DNA from: Planctomycetota bacterium
Lineage (GTDB): Bacteria > Planctomycetota > SZUA-567 > JAKLDR01
Reading direction: 5' to 3'
NCBI GenBank assembly: GCA_022703445.1
Contig: JAKLDR010000034.1
Span: forward strand, 1-40,029
DNA length: 40,029 nucleotides
Shown piece by piece: positions 30,787 through 38,986 of this stretch. The notes below the pieces were generated by a model, which saw only the letters and a program-made list of their open reading frames with translations, did no database searches and was not told where the DNA came from. A program made the translations under genes and the position numbers. Within the stretch, counting starts at the first letter, position 1; every line of letters starts with the position of its first letter.

Positions 30787-31137
30787 CTAGAGCTCGTGAG
30801 CTCTGGGCTGGCGCACGCCCCTGAGGTGGCTGCGGTCGCAGGCCCCGAACTCCCGGTAGTTGAGCCTTGCCTGCGCCAGGCTCAACGCGCCGTTGGGGCC
30901 GCCCCGCACCGCGTCGGCATCCTGGTCGTCCTGCCCGTCGTCCTCCCAGAGACAGACCGGGCAGATGTCGTAGTGGCCTCGCGCCGGCAGGGTGTTGTAG
31001 CCGCAGCAGGGACAGCGGAAGCTCGGCCCATCCTCGGGGCTGCGCACCACGGAGCGATGGCTCAGGCTGTGGACGTACTCCTGAAGCCAGCGCCTGCGCC
31101 TTTCGAGTTCCTCGGGGCTGGGATCTGTTGCTTTCAT
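30787..31137 (-). CDS. CPCC-type cysteine-rich zinc protein
   Basis: A small protein of 116 residues carrying the CPCC-family signature FRCPCCGYNTLPARGHYDIC followed by PVCLWEDDGQDD; the four Cys in two CxxC pairs are expected to bind zinc. LARARLNYREFGAC-like spacing (SLAQARLNYREFGACD) after the motif is also typical. Members of this family are of unknown function and often occur as stand-alone genes. ATG at 31137 is used, with GGTGGAAG just before it. An in-frame ATG at 31212 closer to the promoter would add 25 residues without a ribosome binding site. The stop lies 45 bp from the right end of the hairpin element. Confidence 0.8.
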   Translation of the reverse strand: MKATDPSPEELERRRRWLQEYVHSLSHRSVVRSPEDGPSFRCPCCGYNTLPARGHYDICPVCLWEDDGQDDQDADAVRGGPNGALSLAQARLNYREFGACDRSHLRGVRQPRAHEL

Positions 31138-31238
31138 CTTCCACCTGTCGGCGGCAACCCGTACGGCCATCGCCGGCTGATCGGGATCTGCCCGGGCCTC
31201 GGACGGGAGCATGTAGCCGGGTGCTGGTGCCGGATGGG

Positions 31239-31267
31239 TATATTCTCTGCCGAGGCGGAGTTGTCAA
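31239..31267 (-). promoter_or_regulatory. promoter of the CPCC gene
   Basis: Perfect -35 TTGACA (31262-31267), 17-bp spacer, AATATA (31239-31244). It closely matches the promoter at 30746-30774, including bases outside the hexamers. Confidence 0.55.
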
Positions 31268-31333
31268 AGGGAACCGGCCGGTGGAGCCCGCCTGGAAGCC
31301 GGGAATTGCGCCCCGGCACCTCCCGTTTTTTGT

Positions 31334-31362
31334 CTGGCAGCCCCCCTCGGAAAGCCTATAAT
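31334..31362 (+). promoter_or_regulatory. promoter of the pseudokinase gene
   Basis: -35 CTGGCA (31334-31339), 17-bp spacer, perfect -10 TATAAT (31357-31362). Leads into a short leader with GTGGAGG 4-5 bases before the ATG at 31397. Confidence 0.65.
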
Positions 31363-31396
31363 TCCCCCTCTGCATAAACCACGTCGTGGAGGTCAG

Positions 31397-34300
31397 ATGC
31401 CCATGTCCAAGGCGCCCATCAAGGAGCTGCTCTTCGGCCGGCTGGCCCTGGCCGGACGGCTGGTGACCGAGGAGCAGATCGCCGACTGCCTGGAGCTCCA
31501 GCGCCGCTACGAGGAGCAGGGCGGACCGGTGCCGCGGCTGGGCGAACTGCTGGCCATGAAGGGCTACATGACCGCCGACCAGGTCAAGGCGGTCCTGGAG
31601 GGCCAGCACTCCCGGCGCGAGGGGCTCTTCGGCGAAATCGCCCTGCGCTGGCGGCTGCTCACCGCGCAGGACCTGGAGGCCGCCCTCGAGACCCAGCGCG
31701 CCCAGGACCGGGTCGGCAAGCACCGCTCGCGGCTCGGCGAGATCCTGGTCGAGAAGGGCCTGCTGCGGCCGCACCAGGTGCGGGCCATCCTCGACGCCCA
31801 GGGCAAGCGCATCATCCACTGCTCGGGCTGCAACGCCCGTTTCAACGTCGCCCAGTTCCGCGCCGGGGCGCGGCTGGTCTGCGCCAAGTGCGGGGCCACC
31901 ACCGTCCTGGGCGAGACCGAGCGCCACGTGGCCGACCACAGCCCGCTGGACGTCCAGAACACCGTCTGGATCAGCGAGGCCGAGCTGGCCAAGGTCGCGG
32001 AGGCGACCGGATCGGGGGTCTTCCCCGGGGCCGGCGACGAGTCAGGCACCGGCTCGGGGCTCCAGACCGCGCTCCAGATCGGAGGGTTCGAGATCCTCTC
32101 GCGGCTGGGCTCCGACGGAGTCAGCAACCTCTGCAAGGCGCGGAGCCTGTCCACCGGAGACCTGGTGACCATCAAGGTCATGCGCTCGCGCGGGGCCGTC
32201 GACGAGAAGTTCCTGGCCGGCTTCCAGGAGAACAGCAAGGGGGCCGTCTACCTCGACCACCCCAACCTCAAGAGGGTCTACGAGGTGGGCGCCGACCGCG
32301 GGCGCTACTTCGTGGCCGAGGAATACGTCGAGGGCCGGTCCCTCAAGCGCCACCTGGAGACGGTCGGGCGGATGAGCCCGGCCGAGGCGGTGGACTGCGC
32401 CTGCCAGCTGGCCGAGGCCCTGGCCTACGGGCACGGCCGGGGCATCGTCCACGGGGACGTGCGGCCCTCCAACGTGGTCATCGACCGCAAGGGCCAGGCC
32501 CGGCTCTCGGGGCTCGGCGTGGCCAAGGACGCGGTGCTGACCCTGCACTACCTGGGCAAGGACGCCCCCAGCACCCCGTTCTACCTGGCCCCCGAGGCGG
32601 CCGTGGACACCGCCAAGGTCGACGCCCGCAGCGACGTCTACTCGCTGGGCGCCTGCCTCTACCACATGCTCACCGGGCGGCCGCCCTACGTGGGACAGGG
32701 CTCGCTCGAGGTGCTGATGCGCCTGACCCAGGAGAACCCGGTTCCGCCCGGACAGATCGTCCCGGATCTGCCGCAGGCACTGACCGGGCTGGTCATGCAG
32801 ATGCTCTCGGCCGAGCCGGATGAGCGACCCCAGACCGTGGCCGAGGTGCTGGCCAGGCTCCGCCAGCTCGCGCCCAAGCTCGGGCCGGTCAAGCCGCTGA
32901 TCGCGGAGAGCACCGGAACCTCCCTGGGCACCGGGCTGGGAACCGGCGCGGGCACGCGGGCCGGGACCGGCACCGGCACGGCCGGGCGTCCCGGACGACC
33001 CCCGGCGGGGCCGCGACCGGCACAGCCGTCCCGCCACGCCCCGCAGCACAGCGCCTCCGGCGGCTCGGCGGCCATGAGCGTCTTTGTCGTGCTGGTGGTG
33101 CTCGGCGTGGCCGCCGGCGGAGTCTGGCTGTTCATGAACAGCCGCATCGGGCCGCCGGCCCCGCAGGGCCGCCCCGCGGCTCAGCGGCCGGCGCCAGTGC
33201 CGGCCCAGCCCCCGGCCGAGCCGCAGGCCGACCCGGCCGCCCGGCTCTACAGCGAAGCGATCACCTTCGCCGAGAAGAACGCCGGCGACGACAAGGTCAT
33301 CGCCGCGCGGTTCAAGGCCATCGTCGACGCCCACCCCGGCTCGATCTACGGCTCCCGCTACGCTCGCGACCGCTACGTGAAGCACCTGGGCATGGCCGGC
33401 AACCGCGCGCTCGACGAGCTGGCCCGGAGTCGCACCGCCGAAGAGAAGGGCGATTTCACCGCGGGCCTGGCCGCGCTCGCCGCCTGGCGGAAGGAGTTCG
33501 CCGACGCGCCCGACGAGGTCCGCGAGCGCGGCCGGCGCATGGAGGGGACTATCCTGGCTGCCCAGGAGACCTACGTGGCCAGACGCCTCAAGGAGGCCGA
33601 GACCCTCTCCGTTGCCGGCCGGCACGGCGAGGCGAAGGAGGCCCTGGCCAGGCTGGGCGCCGGGCTCACGCCCGAGGGCGCCGCGGCCGTGGCCGCCAAG
33701 CTCAAGGAGGTCTCGGACCGCGAGATCGCCAGCGCCGACGCCGCCACCCGGCAGCGCCTGGAGGAGGAGAAGCGCAAGCGGGAGGAGGCCGAGCGCCTGG
33801 CGCGCGAGGAGCGTGCCCGGCAGCTGGTCGAACGGCTGGCGCGGCTCCGGCCGGAGGTCGCCGAGCTGATCGGCCGGCGGGACTTCGACGGGGCGCGCGA
33901 CCTGGTGGCCGCCGCCCGCCGGGATGCCGCCGGCACCGAAGGCGCCGCCGCGGTCGAGGAGACCGGCGAGGTTCTGGAACTCTGCGCCTCCTTCCATGGG
34001 GCGGCCATCAAGGCCATCAACGCCGGCAAGATCCAGGCGCTGATCCGCTTCGACGGCAAGCCCAAGCAGGCCGTCGCCGCCGACGCCCGGACCGTCACTC
34101 TGGACCTGGGCAACAACGTCCAGCCCAAACTGCCCTGGGACCGCTTCGAGGGCCGCGACATCTGCGAGATGGCCCGGGTCTTCGTGCCCCGCGACGACGG
34201 CAAGCTCGCCCTGGCCTACGCGGTCTACGCGGCGGCCCAGGGGCAGGACGGCGAGGCCCAGCGCTTCCTGGATCTGGCCGCCAAGGGCGGCGCCGAATCG

Positions 34301-35464
34301 GCCGCCGCCCGCGCCGCCATCGACCGGGGTTGGCTGCTCACCGAGAAGGAGCGCCGCGCCCGCGCCGATGAGGCGGTCCGGCTGGCGGAGCGCGCCGAGA
34401 AGCTCCGCGGCGAAGCCGCCGCGGTGGTGGCCGAGTGGAACCTGCCCAAGGCGGCCGAGCTCTTCGCCGCCGCCCGGCGCGAGCTGGCCGGCACGTCCGC
34501 CGAGGCCCCGCTGGCCCAGGCCGAGGAGGCCCTGGGGCTGCTCGCCGGCTTCCACGGCGGCTTCGTGGCGGCGCTCAAGGCCCGCAAGAACAACCCGGCC
34601 GTGAAGTACCAGAACCGGCCGCGCCCGGTGGCCGATGCCGGCACCACCGGCGTGACCCTCGACGTGGAGGGCGTGCCGGCCAGGCTGCAGTGGGCCGCGA
34701 TTCCGGCCACTGATCTGGCCTGGCTGGCCCTGAACAATTCCGACCAGCAGGACGCCAATTCGCTGGCCGGCTGCGCCCTCTTCCTGGACCTGGCCGGCGC
34801 CCGGAACAAGGCCCTGGAGACCATGGCGCTGGCCGAGAAGGCCGGGCTGCGCTCGGCCGCGCCGCGGGCGGTCCTGGCCGCCCGCACGCTGCTCTCCGCC
34901 GAGGAGCGCAAGCGCCGCGACGACGAGGAACGCGCCCTGGCCGAGCGCTTCGAGAAGCTCCGCGGCGCGGCCGCCATCCTGGCCGCCGGCGGCGATTACG
35001 ACAAGGCCGCCCAGGGCCTGGCCGCCGCCCGCGCCGAGCTCTCCGGGACGCCGTACGATGCGCGCCGGGCGCAGATCGAGGAGGCCCTGGGCCTGGCCGG
35101 CGCCTTCAACCGGGTCTTCATGGCCGGCCTGAAGAAGGCCCAGGCCGGGGCGAAGATGCGCTACGCCGGCCAGCCCCGCAGGGTGACCGCCGGCGATGCG
35201 GCCGGCGTGACCCTGGACGTGGAGGGCTCGGCCACCCGGCTGGCGTGGGGCGTCTTCCCGCCCAGGGATGTCTGCGCCCTGGCCCGCACCTACCTGGACT
35301 CCAAGGACGGACCCATGCTGCTGGGTTACGCCCTCTTCTGCTCGGCCCGGGGAGAGGTCGAGGAGGCCGCCAGGAGCCTGGCGGCCGCCGAGAAGCTCGA
35401 GGCCCGCTCTCCCGCGGCCCGCGCGGTCATCGAGAACCAGTGGCTGCTGCCACCCAAACAGTGA
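31397..35464 (+). CDS. giant membrane Ser/Thr kinase homologue, probable pseudokinase (1355 aa)
   Basis: A receptor-like protein. Order: two N-terminal helical modules (about 10-70 and 75-135; LLFGRLALAGRLVTEEQIAD, LFGEIALRWRLLTAQDLEAA), a zinc ribbon (142-165; CSGC and CAKC), a kinase fold (about 230-490), a Gly/Thr/Pro linker, one membrane helix (SVFVVLVVLGVAAGGVWLFM), a coiled-coil rich in Glu/Arg/Lys, and three tandem modules of about 190 residues (FHGAAIKAINAGK, FHGGFVAALKARKN, FNRVFMAGLKKAQ). The kinase fold keeps Lys260 and Asp354 but the loop reads HGDVRPSN (catalytic Lys replaced by Arg356), DFG is replaced by GLG (Gly372), and the glycine loop LGSDGVSNL is degenerate. It is therefore probably catalytically weak or dead and may act as a scaffold. 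The lipoprotein at 35479 follows after 14 bp. Confidence 0.9.
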   Translation: MPMSKAPIKELLFGRLALAGRLVTEEQIADCLELQRRYEEQGGPVPRLGELLAMKGYMTADQVKAVLEGQHSRREGLFGEIALRWRLLTAQDLEAALETQRAQDRVGKHRSRLGEILVEKGLLRPHQVRAILDAQGKRIIHCSGCNARFNVAQFRAGARLVCAKCGATTVLGETERHVADHSPLDVQNTVWISEAELAKVAEATGSGVFPGAGDESGTGSGLQTALQIGGFEILSRLGSDGVSNLCKARSLSTGDLVTIKVMRSRGAVDEKFLAGFQENSKGAVYLDHPNLKRVYEVGADRGRYFVAEEYVEGRSLKRHLETVGRMSPAEAVDCACQLAEALAYGHGRGIVHGDVRPSNVVIDRKGQARLSGLGVAKDAVLTLHYLGKDAPSTPFYLAPEAAVDTAKVDARSDVYSLGACLYHMLTGRPPYVGQGSLEVLMRLTQENPVPPGQIVPDLPQALTGLVMQMLSAEPDERPQTVAEVLARLRQLAPKLGPVKPLIAESTGTSLGTGLGTGAGTRAGTGTGTAGRPGRPPAGPRPAQPSRHAPQHSASGGSAAMSVFVVLVVLGVAAGGVWLFMNSRIGPPAPQGRPAAQRPAPVPAQPPAEPQADPAARLYSEAITFAEKNAGDDKVIAARFKAIVDAHPGSIYGSRYARDRYVKHLGMAGNRALDELARSRTAEEKGDFTAGLAALAAWRKEFADAPDEVRERGRRMEGTILAAQETYVARRLKEAETLSVAGRHGEAKEALARLGAGLTPEGAAAVAAKLKEVSDREIASADAATRQRLEEEKRKREEAERLAREERARQLVERLARLRPEVAELIGRRDFDGARDLVAAARRDAAGTEGAAAVEETGEVLELCASFHGAAIKAINAGKIQALIRFDGKPKQAVAADARTVTLDLGNNVQPKLPWDRFEGRDICEMARVFVPRDDGKLALAYAVYAAAQGQDGEAQRFLDLAAKGGAESAAARAAIDRGWLLTEKERRARADEAVRLAERAEKLRGEAAAVVAEWNLPKAAELFAAARRELAGTSAEAPLAQAEEALGLLAGFHGGFVAALKARKNNPAVKYQNRPRPVADAGTTGVTLDVEGVPARLQWAAIPATDLAWLALNNSDQQDANSLAGCALFLDLAGARNKALETMALAEKAGLRSAAPRAVLAARTLLSAEERKRRDDEERALAERFEKLRGAAAILAAGGDYDKAAQGLAAARAELSGTPYDARRAQIEEALGLAGAFNRVFMAGLKKAQAGAKMRYAGQPRRVTAGDAAGVTLDVEGSATRLAWGVFPPRDVCALARTYLDSKDGPMLLGYALFCSARGEVEEAARSLAAAEKLEARSPAARAVIENQWLLPPKQ

Positions 35465-35478
35465 AAGGAACCTGCCCC

Positions 35479-36111
35479 ATGCGCCATCTGCCGCTCTTCG
35501 CCGTAGCTTTCCTCGCCCTGACCCTGGCCGCCGGCTGCGGTCCGCAGAACGAGGCAGGAGGCAAGAAGCCGCCCGCCCCTGCCCCGGCTCCGGTTGTCAG
35601 TCCGACCCCGGCGCCTGCTCCGGTTCCGGCCCCGCCGGTGGCCCCCGCGCCGCCCAAGCAGCCGGCCCCGGTCAAGGTCCCTGACCCCGTCAAGACGCCC
35701 GCTCCGGTTGTCAAGGAGCCGGTCCCGGCCCCTGCGCCAGCCCCCGCGCCGGTTCCGCCCACGCCGCCGACTCCTCCTCCGCCGGCGGTTCCGGCTCCGG
35801 CCCCCGCCGGGGACCGGTCCGCGGCCGTCACTGTGACGGTCACCGCGGGAGGGACGGGCAAGGCCCTGGCCGGGGCGGCGGTCACCGCCGTCTCCGGCGG
35901 CCGGGAAGTCAAGGTGTCGGCCGGCGCCGACGGCGTCGCGCTGGTCAAGGGCCTGGCCAAGGGGCTCTGGAGTATCAGCGTCTCCGCGCCGGGGCACTAC
36001 GAGGCGGCCGGCGTGGTCAAGGTCGACCCGGAGGTGTCCCAGAGCTACGCCCTGCCGGTGGCGCTCGATCCGGAGAAGCCGACGGCCCCGGTCGCGCCTG
36101 AGAAGAAGTAG
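35479..36111 (+). CDS. Pro/Ala-rich lipoprotein with carboxypeptidase-regulatory-like domain
   Basis: A signal peptide with lipobox LAAGC predicts lipid attachment. Residues about 30-110 are a Pro/Ala/Val-rich, probably extended linker (PAPAPVPAPP-type repeats). The C-terminal 95 residues form a small beta domain with the pattern of CarboxypepD_reg/PEGA-like folds (AVTVTVTAGGTGKALAGAAV, then GVALVKGLAKGLWSISVSAP and GHYEAAGVVKV). Such domains often bind cell-wall or surface glycans. It follows the pseudokinase gene closely and may be co-expressed with it. Start ATG 35479; upstream AAAGGAA is the best ribosome binding site, at 8-9 bases. Confidence 0.8.
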   Translation: MRHLPLFAVAFLALTLAAGCGPQNEAGGKKPPAPAPAPVVSPTPAPAPVPAPPVAPAPPKQPAPVKVPDPVKTPAPVVKEPVPAPAPAPAPVPPTPPTPPPPAVPAPAPAGDRSAAVTVTVTAGGTGKALAGAAVTAVSGGREVKVSAGADGVALVKGLAKGLWSISVSAPGHYEAAGVVKVDPEVSQSYALPVALDPEKPTAPVAPEKK

Positions 36112-36136
36112 GTTTCCCCGGCAAGAGGGAGCGGAC

Positions 36137-36241
36137 ATGAATCTGCGTTTGCCACCCGTGAGACTAGTCCTCGGCCTGGTGCTCGCGATCCTGGGCGTCC
36201 TGTTCGCGGCCGGCGGCTGCGGGCAGGGCGGCGGTACCTGA
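36137..36241 (+). CDS. 34-residue mini-lipoprotein or small membrane peptide
   Basis: The frame reads MNLRLPPVRLVLGLVLAILG then VLFAAGGCGQGGGT and stop. It is a basic start, a hydrophobic stretch and a Cys after AAGG, resembling a signal peptide with a degenerate lipobox and almost no mature part. AGGGAG lies 6 bases before the ATG and the gene follows the lipoprotein by 25 bp, so expression is plausible. Function unknown; it could be a membrane micropeptide or an unprocessed leader. Confidence 0.5.
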   Translation: MNLRLPPVRLVLGLVLAILGVLFAAGGCGQGGGT

Positions 36242-36310
36242 GGGCCATGACCGAAAGGGGCGCGCCGGCGGCGTGCCCGAAATCCCAACCCCTGCAGCGA
36301 TGGAGATGAC

Positions 36311-37468
36311 ATGAAAGTCCTGGTCACCGGCGGCGCCGGCTACGTGGGCAGCCACGTGGCCTGGGCGCTGCGCGAATCCGGCCACGATGTCTTCATTTTC
36401 GACGACCTCTCGGAGGGCCACCGCCCGGCGGCCGGCGGCATGCCGCTGGTCGTCGGCGACATCCTCAGCGGCGAGGACCTCGGCCGGGCCTTCAAGCGGA
36501 CCGGCGCCGAAGCCGTGGTGCACATGGCCGCCAAGTGCCTGGTGGAGGAGTCGGTCCGCGAGCCCGGGCTCTACTGGCGGATCAACGTGGTCGGCAGCCT
36601 GCGGCTGCTGGCCGCCATGCAGCGGGCGGGGGTGCGGCACATCGTCTTCTCGTCGAGCGCGGCCACCTACGGCCAGCCGGACCGGGCGGTCATCGACGAG
36701 GGCGCACCCAAGGCGCCCTGCAATCCCTACGGTACCACCAAGCTGGTCTTCGAACAGGCCCTGGCCGACCACGCCTCCGCGCCGGTCTTCACCTCGGCCG
36801 ACTCCGCCGCGGCCGCCGAGCGTCCGGCCCCGGTCAGGCCCTCGGCCGCCAGGCGCGCCCATGGGGGCGCCAAGGCGAAGTCCGGGACCAATCCCGGCGC
36901 GCAGCCCGAGCCCCGGGAAGTGGCGCGGCATTCGGCGCTCATCGGGCCGGGCCGGCTCGGCTACGTGGCCCTGCGCTACTTCAATGCCGCCGGGGCGCAC
37001 TCCTCGGGGGAGATCGGCGAGGATCATCCGGTGGAGACCCACCTGATACCCAACCTCCTCCGCGCGGCGCTCTCCGGCGGCGCCAAGCCGCTCAAGATAT
37101 TCGGGAGCGACTATCCGACGCCGGACGGCACCGCGGTGCGCGACTACGTGCACGTCGAGGACCTGGCCGCGGCGCACGTCAAGGCGCTCGAATACCTGGC
37201 CGGCGGCGGCGCGTCGACCGCCATGAACCTGGGCACCGGCCGGGGCAGTTCGATCCTCGAGGTGCTGGCCGCCGCCCGGAAGGTCACCGGCCGCGACTTC
37301 CCATCGGAGCGGGCCCCGCGCCGGGCCGGCGATCCGGCCACCCTGGTGGCCTCCAACGCGCTGGCCCGGGAGAAGCTCGGGTGGAAGCCGGAGCGCTCGC
37401 TCGAGGACATCATCGCCACGGCCTGGAAGTGGCACTCGGAGCATCCCAAGGGATACGCTGGCAAGTAA
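36311..37468 (+). CDS. galE: UDP-glucose 4-epimerase (GalE-like)
   Basis: An extended short-chain dehydrogenase that interconverts UDP-glucose and UDP-galactose (or the N-acetyl forms) using bound NAD. The N-terminal GGAGYVGSHV binds NAD, DDLSEGHRPA follows strand 2, SSSAATYG supplies the catalytic Ser, and NPYGTTK the Tyr/Lys pair. The C-terminal half has YVALRYFNAAGAH, DGTAVRDYVHVEDLAAAHV and NLGTGRGSSILEV. A segment of about 50 residues rich in Ala/Pro/Arg (about 155-212) sits between FEQAL and LGYVALRYFN, where typical GalE has a short turn. The 385-residue length exceeds the usual 330-340 by about this amount. GGAG lies 5 bases before the ATG. Confidence 0.92.
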   Translation: MKVLVTGGAGYVGSHVAWALRESGHDVFIFDDLSEGHRPAAGGMPLVVGDILSGEDLGRAFKRTGAEAVVHMAAKCLVEESVREPGLYWRINVVGSLRLLAAMQRAGVRHIVFSSSAATYGQPDRAVIDEGAPKAPCNPYGTTKLVFEQALADHASAPVFTSADSAAAAERPAPVRPSAARRAHGGAKAKSGTNPGAQPEPREVARHSALIGPGRLGYVALRYFNAAGAHSSGEIGEDHPVETHLIPNLLRAALSGGAKPLKIFGSDYPTPDGTAVRDYVHVEDLAAAHVKALEYLAGGGASTAMNLGTGRGSSILEVLAAARKVTGRDFPSERAPRRAGDPATLVASNALAREKLGWKPERSLEDIIATAWKWHSEHPKGYAGK

Positions 37469-37479
37469 GTCGGACCGAC

Positions 37480-37533
37480 GTTCGGCGCTCAAGGCTCAAG
37501 GTTCGGGGGGCCGGACTCTGACCGTTGAGCGCT
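37480..37533. repeat. palindromic word repeat, GGCGCTCAAGG family
   Basis: The left arm GTTCGGCGCTCAAGGCTCAA (37480 onward) and the right arm CCGTTGAGCGCT (37522-37533) are imperfect complements. The right arm reaches into the stop codon region of the MFS gene. It fills the gap between convergent galE and MFS genes and may serve as a shared 3' hairpin. Confidence 0.6.
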
Positions 37534-38911
37534 ACGTCGCCCCCTCCCGGCCGGCTCCGCCCGTCTCGGCGAAATGTTCCCGCAGCGCCCGGAGCCGCGC
37601 CGAGAACAGGAGCGCCCCGGTCAGGCAGGCGGCGCCGCCGATCAGCACGGTGGCCGGCGCGCCGAGGTGCCTGGCGATGGCGCCGGCAGCCAGGCTGCCC
37701 AGCGGCGCTACCCCCAGGAAGGCCACGGTGTGCAGGCTCATCACCCGGCCGCGCTTGTCCTCGTCGACCAGCGTTTGGAGCAGGGTGTTCCCGGCGGTCA
37801 GCTGCGAGACCTGCCCGAAGCCCACGGCCATGAGCAGCGGCACCGCCAGCGGCAGCACCGCCCATACCGGCGGCGCCGCCCGGCCGGCGTAGAGGGCCGG
37901 CCAGAGGCGCGGCCACAGGAAGGCCAGCGCCGCGAAGAGCATCAGGCCCGAGCCGAACACCAGGGCGCCGCGCGCCATGGCCCGACCCAGGCCGGCCGAA
38001 CTGCGCCGCGAAGCCAGCATGAAGGTACCGGCGATGGCCCCCAGCCCCACCGCGCCCATCAGCCAGCCCTGCAGCCGCGCATCGCCGCCGAAGACCTCCT
38101 TGGCGAAGACGGCCATCAGGGTCATGTAGGGGATGCCGGCCAGGCTGACCGACGCGAGGAACAGCAGGATCAGCCGGATGTGCGGCGTGCGCCAGGCGTA
38201 GGCCAGTCCGTCGGACAGCTCGCGTCCGAGGCGCCGGGCCGGGGCGGTGCGCTCCCGCGGCGTCAGGCGCATGGCCAGCAGCGCGCCGAGCACCCCCAGG
38301 TAGGTCAGCGCGTTGACCAGGAAGCAGGACCCCTCCCCGGCGTCATCGCCGGCGTACCGCGCGGCCCAGGCGACCAGCAGACCCGCCACCGAGGGGCCGA
38401 TGAACCGCGAGCTGTTGACCAGGAAGGAGTTGAGCGGGATGGCCCCGGCCAGCTCCTCCCGCGAGCCGACCATCTCGACCACGAAGGACTGGCGCACGGG
38501 GATGTCCACCGAGTTGACCAGCCCGAGGAACAGGCTCATGACCACCAGGATCCAGGCGTCCGAGGGCGTCCGGATCTGGCCGGAGAACATCAGTGCGGCC
38601 AGCGCCGCCGCCTGCAGCATGGACAGGGTCTGGGTCACGAGCAGCAGCCGGCGGCGGTCCCAGCGGTCGGCGAAGACCCCGGCCACCGGGGCGAAGAGCA
38701 GATTGGGGATCTGCCCGGCGAAGCTCACCACGCCGAGCATCACCTCCGAGCCGGTCAGCCGGAAGACCAGCCACTGCATGGCCATGTGCTGCATCCAGGT
38801 GCCGATTAGCGAGGCGCCCTGGCCGAAGAAGAACAGCCGATAGTTGGGATGCCGCAGCGCCCGGAGGGCAAAGGGCAGTCGGCGCGGGGCGGCACGGTCC
38901 GGGGGATTCAT
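37532..38911 (-). CDS. MFS exporter (EntS/MFS_3-like)
   Basis: A major facilitator superfamily transporter of 459 residues with about 12 membrane helices. The N-terminal LRHPNYRLFFFGQGASLIGT and WMQHMAMQWLVFRLTGSE are typical of the EntS/MFS_3 efflux group. The loop 2-3 signature is FADRWDRRRLLLVTQ, with a second-half counterpart VDEDKRGRVMSLHTVAFLGV. The substrate may be a siderophore or small toxic molecule, but it cannot be determined. The ATG at 38911 is preceded, 8 bases away, by a TATGAT -10 box, with no ribosome binding site. It is unlinked to the upstream cyclase-like gene by a gap of about 75 bp. Confidence 0.9.
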   Translation of the reverse strand: MNPPDRAAPRRLPFALRALRHPNYRLFFFGQGASLIGTWMQHMAMQWLVFRLTGSEVMLGVVSFAGQIPNLLFAPVAGVFADRWDRRRLLLVTQTLSMLQAAALAALMFSGQIRTPSDAWILVVMSLFLGLVNSVDIPVRQSFVVEMVGSREELAGAIPLNSFLVNSSRFIGPSVAGLLVAWAARYAGDDAGEGSCFLVNALTYLGVLGALLAMRLTPRERTAPARRLGRELSDGLAYAWRTPHIRLILLFLASVSLAGIPYMTLMAVFAKEVFGGDARLQGWLMGAVGLGAIAGTFMLASRRSSAGLGRAMARGALVFGSGLMLFAALAFLWPRLWPALYAGRAAPPVWAVLPLAVPLLMAVGFGQVSQLTAGNTLLQTLVDEDKRGRVMSLHTVAFLGVAPLGSLAAGAIARHLGAPATVLIGGAACLTGALLFSARLRALREHFAETGGAGREGAT

Positions 38912-38919
38912 GCCCGGAC

Positions 38920-38949
38920 ATCATATCACAGGGTCGGGCTGCGGGGCAA
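38920..38949 (-). promoter_or_regulatory. promoter of the MFS gene, apparently leaderless
   Basis: -35 TTGCCC (38944-38949), 18-bp spacer, -10 TATGAT (38920-38925) on the minus strand. The ATG begins 8 bases after the -10. Confidence 0.5.
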
Positions 38950-38986
38950 CCGGCGGACGCGCGGGCCCGCCGGCCCGGCCTCGGAG

